A stretch of 5,088 bases of DNA from Pseudomonadota bacterium. Its GTDB lineage: Bacteria > Desulfobacterota > Syntrophia > Syntrophales > JADFWA01. Positions 1-5,088 of the stretch are shown here, piece after piece; position 1 is the stretch's first letter, and each line of letters opens with the position of its first letter. The stretch is from assembly GCA_015222855.1 (NCBI GenBank), contig JADFWA010000027.1, positions 1 to 5,088 on the forward strand. Direction: 5' to 3'. Both the position numbers and the translations under genes were made by a program. Under the pieces are notes generated by a model. The model saw only the letters and a list, made by a program, of their open reading frames with translations, ran no database searches and was not told where the DNA came from.

Positions 1-2122
1 AATAATCGATAAAGAAATTGCGGAACTCAAGGAAAAAACAGGGGTGAAATCGTCTCGCCTTTCCTCTCTGAGAGAATTTCAAGAGGGCTACGAGTGGTGC
101 AATGAGGGCACAAGGCACATCATGAAGACAAAAAAGCAGGAGGGTTTCCACGGGCTGGTGGCTGATTATATCGAAGTCCCGAAGGAGTATGAAGCCGCTG
201 TAGAGGCCGTCCTCGGCGAGAAACTCCAGCACATTGTCGTAAAAACCCAGGAAGATGGTATAAGGGCTATCGATTATCTGAAGACCCAATCGCTGGGAAG
301 GGGAAGTTTCATACCCGTCGAGGTAAGAACCAGGCTTTCAGGTGTGGAAACACTCTATGGGGATAACGTGGAAATCGTTAGATTGAGTGATGTGGTCAAT
401 GTTGAGAAAGGTTTTGAAGACATAGCCGATTATCTTCTCGGAAATGTTCTGTTAATTCCGAATCTCAATACAGGCATATCACTATGGCGGAGAAACGGAT
501 TCGAGGGGACATTTGTAACACCGGAGGGGGATATTATATGTCCTCATGGCGTCTTGACCGGCGGCAACGGTGGAAATGGTGAAAACAGCCTCCTTCGCAA
601 CAAGAGGGAAATTGCAGAGCTGGAGGAGGAGATCGATAAGCTGATCCGTTCTCTCAAAGATGAAGAGGAAAGCAGGGTCAGGACAACCACGCTTATCTCG
701 CAGTGTGAAGAAGAGCTGGTTGAACTGAGAGCTGAGCTGCGTAGTTTGGAACTGGGCATCAATGGCAGGCGGAAGGACATTGAACGATTTGAAGGTGAGC
801 AGGAGTGGATCGAGCAGAGAATAAATGTCCTCGCCTTCAACATGGAGAGCATGGAGTCGGAAGAAGCTCAGACAATTGAAAAGATAGCCGCTGCCGAAAA
901 AGACATTCTATCCCATAAGAACAGAAAAGAAGAGGTAAACGAAACGATTTCTTCTTTGCAGGAGAGATGGGAAGAGTTGAGGAACAAACTGGAGGAAATG
1001 GAAAGGGAGTTGACCGACGAAAAGGTTCTTCTGGCGTCCCTTGAAGAAAAGAAGAACGCGAGTCTCAAGACCCTGGCAAGCTTGAATACTGCCGCAACTG
1101 ACATATCGAACGATATTGATTCAAAGACCGGAGAAACGGAAGATATTGAAAGAAAGATTAAAGATATCACAAGGAATATTGCCCTGAAGCGGGATCATCT
1201 TGACCATCTCTACTCAGATCATGATACTTGCGAAGCCGAACTGGAGAAGAAGAGGGAATTCCAGAATGAGAAGGGAGAAGTGTTAAGAGGCAGGGAAATG
1301 GAGGACAGGAAGACAAAAGAAGATCTCGATAATTTAACAAAGGAGGCGAGTGAACTGGAAATGGAATCTCGCGAGGTATCCTTCCAGATTAACACCCTGC
1401 AAGAGGGTATATACGGGAAATATCATGTTGACCTGAATTCTTTGGAAACGAAGGTTGAAAAGCTTGAGGAAACCGACATTCAGGAATTAAGAAACAAACT
1501 CGACAGAGACAGGAAATCCATCGAAAATTTTGGAGAGGTCAACCTGCTGGCTCTCAGTGAACACGAAAAGCTCAAGGAACGGTACGATTTTCTGACTTCC
1601 CAGGCTGAAGACTTAAATTCCTCGCTGGATATGCTGCAAAGAACTATATCAAGAATAAACGGGGTTTCCAGAAAGAGATTCGCGGAAACCTTCACGGCCG
1701 TCAACGAGTGCTTTAAGGATGTTTTTTCCAGACTCTTTCAGGGAGGCAAAGGGGAGCTTCGGCTTACCGATGAGACGGACATGCTGGAGACGGGTGTGGA
1801 TATAGATATTCAACTCCCCGGCAAGAAACCTCAGAATATTACCCTCCTGTCAGGTGGAGAGAAATCCCTTGCCGCCGTCGCCCTGATTTTTTCCATACTT
1901 TTATATCGGCCGACGCCTTTTCTGGTGCTTGATGAGGTTGACGCGGCGCTGGATGACGCGAACATATCGCTTTTCAATAAACTGCTAAAGGACATCTCGG
2001 CAAATTCACAGGTTATTCTGGTGACCCACAATAAGAGAACCATGGAGTTTGCGGATAACCTCCACGGAGTCACAATGGAAAAACAGGGCATCTCCACCAT
2101 GGTTTCCGTAAGTCTTCATTAA
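1..2122 (+). CDS. smc: Chromosome segregation protein SMC, C-terminal part (5' end outside window)
   Basis: SMC is the ATPase core of the bacterial condensin-like complex (with ScpA and ScpB) that organises and segregates the chromosome. The reading frame is open from the left edge; the first whole codon is at 2, giving 706 residues here. The GTG at 44 is in frame but is an internal valine, because the hinge needs the upstream coiled coil and head. Counting from the codon at 2, the hinge spans about 48-189 and ends in a Gly-rich stretch (LTGGNGGNG). A long Glu/Lys/Arg-rich coiled coil follows to about 510. The C-terminal head begins near GEVNLL (511-516). It carries the ABC signature LSGGEKS (616-622), Walker B with D-loop FLVLDEVDAALDD (640-652, D644/E645) and the switch histidine in LVTHNK (H676). 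SMC proteins usually have about 1150-1200 residues, so roughly 450-500, including Walker A, lie upstream. No frameshift is seen. ftsY follows on the same strand, a known linkage. Confidence 0.97.
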   Translation, partial: IIDKEIAELKEKTGVKSSRLSSLREFQEGYEWCNEGTRHIMKTKKQEGFHGLVADYIEVPKEYEAAVEAVLGEKLQHIVVKTQEDGIRAIDYLKTQSLGRGSFIPVEVRTRLSGVETLYGDNVEIVRLSDVVNVEKGFEDIADYLLGNVLLIPNLNTGISLWRRNGFEGTFVTPEGDIICPHGVLTGGNGGNGENSLLRNKREIAELEEEIDKLIRSLKDEEESRVRTTTLISQCEEELVELRAELRSLELGINGRRKDIERFEGEQEWIEQRINVLAFNMESMESEEAQTIEKIAAAEKDILSHKNRKEEVNETISSLQERWEELRNKLEEMERELTDEKVLLASLEEKKNASLKTLASLNTAATDISNDIDSKTGETEDIERKIKDITRNIALKRDHLDHLYSDHDTCEAELEKKREFQNEKGEVLRGREMEDRKTKEDLDNLTKEASELEMESREVSFQINTLQEGIYGKYHVDLNSLETKVEKLEETDIQELRNKLDRDRKSIENFGEVNLLALSEHEKLKERYDFLTSQAEDLNSSLDMLQRTISRINGVSRKRFAETFTAVNECFKDVFSRLFQGGKGELRLTDETDMLETGVDIDIQLPGKKPQNITLLSGGEKSLAAVALIFSILLYRPTPFLVLDEVDAALDDANISLFNKLLKDISANSQVILVTHNKRTMEFADNLHGVTMEKQGISTMVSVSLH

Positions 2123-2156
2123 CATAATCTCTCTATCAGCAAATCTAATCGCAAAA

Positions 2157-2222
2157 GCACGAAAGTACGAAGACATGAAAGTTAATATTATTTCGTGCTT
2201 TCAATCTTTCGTGTCTTCGTGA
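2157..2222. repeat. Inverted array of degenerate octamers between smc and ftsY
   Basis: Three head-to-tail octamers, GCACGAAA (2157), GTACGAAG (2165) and ACATGAAA (2173), are followed by a 10-base AT-rich spacer (2181-2190, containing the palindrome TAATATTA). Four octamers in opposite orientation follow: TTTCGTGC (2191), TTTCAATC (2199), TTTCGTGT (2207) and CTTCGTGA (2215). The first three octamers on each side can fold into a hairpin with 24-base arms; by hand count about 20 of 24 positions pair, including G-U pairs. An exact 11-bp inverted repeat, AAAGCACGAAA (2154-2164) against TTTCGTGCTTT (2191-2201), offers a competing fold. There is no U-run right after it, so it is not a typical intrinsic terminator. 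It may be a dispersed intergenic element or an mRNA structure between the two genes. No coding potential is apparent. Confidence 0.75.
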
Positions 2223-2265
2223 TATGTTTTTATAAAGTATTTTTTGGCTGCGGCTTTGCCGCCTT

Positions 2266-2271
2266 AGGTGA
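2266..2271 (+). promoter_or_regulatory. Ribosome binding site of ftsY (AGGTGA), preceded by a small GC hairpin
   Basis: AGGTGA lies 9 bases before the ATG at 2281 and only 3 bases before an in-frame TTG at 2275, so it decides for the ATG. A perfect 5-bp stem with a 3-base loop (GCGGC, TTT, GCCGC, 2250-2262) ends three bases upstream of it. A T-run (2241-2245) precedes rather than follows that stem, so it is not a terminator on this strand. Confidence 0.7.
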
Positions 2272-2280
2272 AATTTGAAA

Positions 2281-3210
2281 ATGGTTGACAATAATAAAAA
2301 CGACGGGTTTTTAAAAAAATTAAGAAAAGGACTCTCCAATACAAGAAAGGGTCTTGTCGAAAGTTTTGACGACCTGATGCTTGGCGAAAAGATCATCGAC
2401 GATGACCTTTTCGAAGAACTGGAGGAAGTTCTCATAACGGCTGATGTAGGTCCCGCATTCACTTACGATCTGATCGAGGAGATGAAAGCGGCTGTAGAGA
2501 GAAAGGAACTTGACAACCCGGATGTGCTCAGGACCGTCCTGAAGGATAACATGATGGACATCCTGAAGGATAGTGAAGCGCCTTTGCGTATCCCCCGAAA
2601 TAAGCTCTTCACCATCATGGTCGTGGGAGTCAACGGGACGGGCAAGACCACCACCATCGGCAAGATTGCTCATCGTTTTAAAAAAGGAGGGCTATCCGTT
2701 ATGCTCGCTGCAGCGGACACATTCAGGGCGGCAGCGATCGAACAACTGGAAATATGGAGTCAAAGAGTAGATGTCCCCCTGATCAAGCAAAAAATGGGGG
2801 CAGATCCTTCCGCCGTTGTCTATGATGCCATTCATGCGGCAAAGTCACGCGGGACAGAGGTGGTGATTATCGATACCGCCGGCAGACTCCACACCAAGGT
2901 CAACCTTATGGACGAACTCAAAAAGACCAAACGTATTATGGAAAGAGAACTCCCGGGTTCTCCCCATGAGGTACTCATCGTTCTTGACGCCACCACCGGT
3001 CAAAACGCCATCTCACAGGTAAAGATGTTCAATGAGGAAATCGGCGTGACGGGAATTGCCCTTACAAAGCTGGACGGGACGGCAAAGGGGGGAATTATCA
3101 TCAGGATTGCAAAGGAGTTAAATATCCCCATCCGCTATATAGGCATCGGCGAAGGAATCAATGACCTTAAAAGATTCAAGAGTGAAGAATTCGTAAATGC
3201 CCTCTTTTAA
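2281..3210 (+). CDS. ftsY: Signal recognition particle receptor FtsY
   Basis: FtsY is the SRP-family GTPase that docks ribosome-SRP complexes at the inner membrane for delivery of membrane proteins to the Sec translocon. The 309-residue product starts with a basic amphipathic segment (GFLKKLRKGL, about 9-18) of the kind that binds lipid. It has no long acidic A domain as in E. coli, so it is a compact, near-minimal FtsY. The helical N domain covers about 20-100 and the GTPase G domain the rest. Visible motifs are the P-loop GVNGTGKT (116-123), DTFRAAA (146-152, insertion box), DTAGR (198-202, G3), TKLDG (262-266, G4) and GIGEGINDLKRF near 288-299 (closing motif). DTFRAAA, the N-terminal basic helix and the C-terminal motif favour FtsY over Ffh, and there is no Met-rich M domain. 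The ATG at 2281 is chosen for its ribosome site spacing over the in-frame TTG at 2275. The gene is intact and probably co-transcribed with smc across a 158-base gap. Confidence 0.97.
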   Translation: MVDNNKNDGFLKKLRKGLSNTRKGLVESFDDLMLGEKIIDDDLFEELEEVLITADVGPAFTYDLIEEMKAAVERKELDNPDVLRTVLKDNMMDILKDSEAPLRIPRNKLFTIMVVGVNGTGKTTTIGKIAHRFKKGGLSVMLAAADTFRAAAIEQLEIWSQRVDVPLIKQKMGADPSAVVYDAIHAAKSRGTEVVIIDTAGRLHTKVNLMDELKKTKRIMERELPGSPHEVLIVLDATTGQNAISQVKMFNEEIGVTGIALTKLDGTAKGGIIIRIAKELNIPIRYIGIGEGINDLKRFKSEEFVNALF

Positions 3211-3215
3211 TAAGC

Positions 3216-3243
3216 GTTCAGCTATCAGCCGTTAGCTTTCAGC
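3216..3243. repeat. Tandem heptamer array, four units (consensus TTTCAGC)
   Basis: Four contiguous 7-base units in perfect phase, GTTCAGC, TATCAGC, CGTTAGC and TTTCAGC, begin five bases after the ftsY stop codon. A lone copy of CTATCAGC also occurs at 2133-2140 just after the smc stop. Within the array AGCTA (3220-3224) and TAGCT (3233-3237) could pair, but no U-run follows, so this is not a convincing ftsY terminator. It looks like a non-coding short tandem repeat of unknown role. Confidence 0.6.
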
Positions 3244-3276
3244 AAAAACCCAAAGTTCCGGGTTCCATGGTCTCGA

Positions 3277-3311
3277 TTTGAACTCAGAACTTTGAACTCA
3301 GAACTCTGAAC
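3277..3311. repeat. Tandem heptamer array abutting a start codon, five units (TNNGAAC)
   Basis: Five contiguous heptamers, TTTGAAC, TCAGAAC, TTTGAAC, TCAGAAC and TCTGAAC, run without a gap into the ATG at 3312. Units 1-2 and 3-4 form two perfect copies of a 14-base repeat. CAAAGTTC (3251-3258) is an exact inverted match of GAACTTTG (3287-3294), so part of the array could fold back on the preceding bases. The array occupies the place where the phosphatase gene's ribosome binding site would be expected. Confidence 0.8.
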
Positions 3312-3953
3312 ATGGAAAAGATATTTGCCATCGGTGATATCCATGGATGCCTTCACAAACTGAAGAGCATTATGGCCAATATAGACATCGATGCTAAAAA
3401 TGATACCCTGATCTTTATAGGTGATTATATAGACAGAGGGCCGGACCCCAAGGGTGTGGTTGATTTTGTCCTGGGCTTGAGGGAAAGCATTAATCACATA
3501 ATCTTTCTTAAGGGAAATCATGAACAGATGTTCCTCGACTATTTACGTGATGATAAATATAAGGGGATTTTCCTTGCAAACGGAGGGGGACGCACCCTTT
3601 CATCCTATGGATTTGTTGAAACAGCGGAGGGCGCAAAGGTAAACGTCCCGGAAAACCACATGCAGTTCTTCAAATCGCTCCTTCCATATTATGAAACGGA
3701 CGATTATATCTTCGTGCATGCCGGTTTAAGGCCTGACATTCCTCTGGAAGAACAGGATACAGATGATTTAATATGGATAAGGTATGAATTTATAAGGTCT
3801 TCCCATGATTTCGGAAAGACCGTGGTTTTCGGACACACGCCGCTTTCCCGCCCTCTTATAGAATCCAACAAAATAGGGATTGATACAGGGGCCGTCTTTG
3901 GCGGCAGTCTCACATGTGTTGAGTTGCCGGAGGTCAGGATACACCAGGCCTGA
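3312..3953 (+). CDS. Small PPP-family metallophosphatase (bacterial serine/threonine protein phosphatase type)
   Basis: The 213-residue product is a compact calcineurin-like metallophosphoesterase of the PPP type, the size of phage lambda phosphatase and bacterial PrpA/PphA-like enzymes. Visible motifs are GDIHG (8-12; metal ligands D9, H11), GDYIDRG (37-43; D38, with R42 for phosphate binding), GNHE (68-71; N69 and catalytic H70), VHAG (135-138; H136) and FGHTP (173-177; H175). All expected metal-binding residues are present, so it should be active with two metals such as Mn. It is probably cytosolic, with no signal peptide or membrane segment. Substrate cannot be told: phosphoproteins are likely, but relatives also cleave diadenosine tetraphosphate (ApaH) or bis-phosphate compounds. 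The ATG at 3312 is the only reasonable start: an in-frame TGA lies at 3279 and GDIHG begins at residue 8. No Shine-Dalgarno sequence is visible because a heptamer repeat fills the upstream bases. No neighbouring kinase is present in the window. Confidence 0.9.
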   Translation: MEKIFAIGDIHGCLHKLKSIMANIDIDAKNDTLIFIGDYIDRGPDPKGVVDFVLGLRESINHIIFLKGNHEQMFLDYLRDDKYKGIFLANGGGRTLSSYGFVETAEGAKVNVPENHMQFFKSLLPYYETDDYIFVHAGLRPDIPLEEQDTDDLIWIRYEFIRSSHDFGKTVVFGHTPLSRPLIESNKIGIDTGAVFGGSLTCVELPEVRIHQA

Positions 3954-3989
3954 CGGCTTTGTAAAAAATCGAAATTAAACACTTTTGTC

Positions 3990-4009
3990 ATTCCCGCGCA
4001 GGCGGGAAT
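3990..4009. repeat. dRS3-like palindromic repeat (ATTCCC-N8-GGGAAT)
   Basis: ATTCCCGC (3990-3997) and GCGGGAAT (4002-4009) form a perfect 8-bp stem around the loop GCAG. The 20-base unit fits the ATTCCC-N8-GGGAAT pattern known as dRS3 in Neisseria. Similar elements with the flanks GTC before and CCAG after, as here, are common between genes in many proteobacteria. It begins 36 bases after the phosphatase stop codon. The downstream side has no U-run, so termination is possible but not supported. It is best read as a dispersed intergenic repeat. Confidence 0.8.
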
Positions 4010-4058
4010 CCAGTATTTACAAATAATTATATTGGCGCTTAAGGTTAATTTATCTGAT

Positions 4059-4079
4059 CACATGACTTTTCACATGACT
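4059..4079. repeat. 9-bp direct repeat CACATGACT, period 12
   Basis: Two exact copies of CACATGACT (4059-4067 and 4071-4079) are separated by TTT, in an AT-rich stretch 36 bases before the formiminotransferase start. The spacing, about one helical turn, would suit a regulator half-site pair, but a degenerate short tandem repeat like those in the other gaps is equally possible. No clear sigma70-type promoter was found around it. Confidence 0.5.
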
Positions 4080-4114
4080 ATCAATTTTAACTTTTTACGA
4101 TTTTGTCAGGTATT

Positions 4115-5029
4115 ATGAAAATTATTGAATGTGTCCCCAATTTCAGCGAAGGCAGAGATAAAGACAAGGTGGCAAGCATTGTCGAGGCGGCCTCCGGGGT
4201 GAGTGGCGTCAAGGTTATCGACTTCAGCATGGACAGTGATCACAACAGGAGCGTTCTGACCATTATCGGCACCCCGGAAGATGTGGAGAGGGGAGCGGCG
4301 GCGGCCTGTGACAGGGCACTTAAGTTAATCGATATGAGGAAGCATTCCGGTATTCATCCCAGAATCGGCGCCGTGGATGTGGTTCCCTTTGTTCCGATAA
4401 GAGGCGCCGACATGAAGGAGGCGGTTGAGGCAGCTCACCGCTTCGGCCGTGCATTCGGAGAAAGGAATAATATACCGGTCTATTTTTACGGCGAAGCGGC
4501 GCTGGACCCAAAAAGGAGAGAACTGTCCGACATAAGAAGGGGGGGATACGAGGGTCTGAGTGAAAAGATGAAAGACCCCTTATGGATTCCAGATGCGGGC
4601 CCGGCCATCTTCAGCCCACGCGGCGGCGCTGTATCAGTGGGGGCAAGAAACCCGCTGATAGCCTTCAATATCAATCTTGACACCAACGATCTCGATGTGG
4701 CGAAAACCATCGCCAAGTCTGTAAGATACTCAAGCGGCGGCCTCAAATACGTTAAGGCGATAAGTATTCCGCTGAAGAGCAGGCATATTGTTCAGGTCTC
4801 AATGAACCTTGCCAATTACAAAGAAACATCCGTCAAAAAGGTCTTTGACACCGTAAAAGAAAAGGCCTCCGAACATGGTGTCGAGATTCTTGAATCCGAG
4901 CTGATAGGCCTGATTCCAGAGGCGGCGCTTGAAGATGTGACGACCGATTATCTCAAATTATCCGATTTCTCCCCTGAAAGGATAATAGAAACGCATCTTC
5001 CGCGGAGTATTGACACACATCTCAAATAA
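4115..5029 (+). CDS. ftcD: Glutamate formiminotransferase, single-domain (FtcD-like)
   Basis: This enzyme moves the formimino group of N-formimino-L-glutamate, a product of histidine degradation, onto tetrahydrofolate, giving 5-formimino-THF and glutamate in the cytosol. The 304-residue product matches the transferase part only: IIECVPNFSEGRD at residues 3-15, HSGIHPRIGAVDVVPFVPI at 77-95, and a second subdomain from about 181 ending in ESELIGLIPEAAL (260-272). H81 in the HPR motif corresponds to the histidine proposed as catalytic base in the mammalian enzyme. There is no fused cyclodeaminase domain, unlike mammalian FTCD. The ATG at 4115 is preferred over an in-frame TTG at 4103: relatives begin just before IECVPNFSEG, and a weak AGG (4108-4110) sits 4 bases upstream of the ATG, while nothing suitable precedes the TTG. 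No hut or cyclodeaminase gene is visible beside it. A tRNA follows on the same strand. The gene is intact; its metabolic role in this host is inferred from the family. Confidence 0.92.
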   Translation: MKIIECVPNFSEGRDKDKVASIVEAASGVSGVKVIDFSMDSDHNRSVLTIIGTPEDVERGAAAACDRALKLIDMRKHSGIHPRIGAVDVVPFVPIRGADMKEAVEAAHRFGRAFGERNNIPVYFYGEAALDPKRRELSDIRRGGYEGLSEKMKDPLWIPDAGPAIFSPRGGAVSVGARNPLIAFNINLDTNDLDVAKTIAKSVRYSSGGLKYVKAISIPLKSRHIVQVSMNLANYKETSVKKVFDTVKEKASEHGVEILESELIGLIPEAALEDVTTDYLKLSDFSPERIIETHLPRSIDTHLK

Positions 5030-5038
5030 TGCTAAATC
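5010..5038 (+). promoter_or_regulatory. Candidate sigma70-type promoter for the downstream tRNA
   Basis: A perfect -35 box TTGACA (5010-5015) is followed after 17 bases by TAAATC (5033-5038), a weak -10 (3 of 6 to TATAAT) preceded by TGC, an extended -10 feature. Transcription would start near 5045, about 18 bases before the tRNA. The -35 box lies inside the last codons of the formiminotransferase gene. Ideal spacing and position support it; the poor -10 is the weakness. Confidence 0.45.
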
Positions 5039-5062
5039 CATTTCTCGTTTTTGTTTACATAT

Positions 5063-5088
5063 GCCCTCGTAGCTCAGTAGGATAGAGC
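5063..5088 (+). tRNA. tRNA 5' end, probably tRNA-Arg (3' part outside window)
   Basis: The last 26 bases fit the start of a tRNA: acceptor strand GCCCTCG (5063-5069), T8 and A9, D-stem GCTC (5072-5075), loop AGTAGGATA with the usual GG and A residues (5076-5084), and closing strand GAGC (5085-5088), which pairs perfectly with GCTC. The GTAGCTCAG..GGATAGAGC pattern is typical of arginine tRNAs, but the anticodon is not in the window, so the identity is a guess from the 5' half only. Confidence 0.85.

Noticed and set aside
44..46. GTG as the start of a separate short SMC-like protein
   Set aside because: The frame is open through the left edge and reads as coiled coil; a start here would leave a hinge and one head half without the N-terminal half.
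544..1170. Long Ser-rich open frames on the minus strand opposite smc
   Set aside because: Their Ser/Arg/Leu-rich translation is what antisense of a Glu/Lys-rich coiled coil gives; they have no recognisable motifs and lie fully inside a certain gene.
2275..2277. TTG as the ftsY start
   Set aside because: It is only 3 bases after AGGTGA; the ATG at 2281 has a 9-base spacing.
3220..3250. Intrinsic terminator after ftsY
   Set aside because: Only a 5-bp stem can form and no T-run follows; it is part of the heptamer array.
3216..3311. CRISPR array
   Set aside because: Units are 7 bases, contiguous, without unique spacers.
3225..3521. Minus-strand open frame of 98 codons overlapping the phosphatase start
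   Set aside because: It runs through the tandem repeats and opposite GDIHG-coding sequence, with no motifs; it is a shadow.
4016..4045. Promoter for the formiminotransferase gene (TTTACA with TAAGGT)
   Set aside because: The -35 is fair but the -10 matches only 3 of 6 and AT-rich sequence gives such hits often.
4103..4105. TTG as the formiminotransferase start
   Set aside because: No ribosome site precedes it, and relatives begin close to the ATG at 4115.
3983..4108. TTTTGTCA at both 3983-3990 and 4101-4108 as target-site duplications of a small mobile element
   Set aside because: There are no matching terminal inverted repeats inside, and an 8-base match is expected now and then in AT-rich DNA of this length.

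Overview
The window holds ordinary bacterial housekeeping genes, all on the + strand, separated by short intergenic gaps full of repeats. The order is: the 3' part of smc (chromosome-condensation ATPase, cut by the left edge), ftsY (signal recognition particle receptor), a small PPP-family metallophosphatase, a single-domain glutamate formiminotransferase (ftcD-like), and the first 26 bases of a tRNA, probably tRNA-Arg, cut by the right edge. Every coding call rests on motifs readable in the translation.

The organism is a Gram-negative-type bacterium of moderate GC. The smc-ftsY pairing is widespread in bacteria (rnc-smc-ftsY in Bacillus is the best known) and does not decide the phylum. Short-period intergenic repeats and the ATTCCC-N8-GGGAAT hairpin are, from memory, frequent in former Deltaproteobacteria (Syntrophobacterales/Desulfobacterota type) and related anaerobes. 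That placement is an inference, not something the sequence proves.

Layout: 1-2122 smc; 2123-2280 a gap with an inverted array of octamers and a GC hairpin before the ftsY ribosome binding site; 2281-3210 ftsY; 3211-3311 a gap built largely of two tandem heptamer arrays, the second running directly into the next start codon; 3312-3953 phosphatase; 3954-4114 a gap with a dRS3-like 20-bp hairpin and a 9-bp direct repeat; 4115-5029 formiminotransferase; 5030-5062 a short gap downstream of a candidate sigma70-type promoter; 5063-5088 tRNA start. No gap exceeds 300 bases.

The genes do not form one pathway. SMC acts in chromosome segregation and FtsY in co-translational membrane targeting, a common but functionally loose pairing. 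The phosphatase and the formiminotransferase look like independent neighbours. I found no undescribed protein system. The most unusual signal is that each of the three main gaps carries a different short repeat: octamers, heptamers, and a dRS3-like hairpin with a 12-bp-period repeat. One array forms the whole immediate upstream region of a gene that has no visible Shine-Dalgarno sequence.
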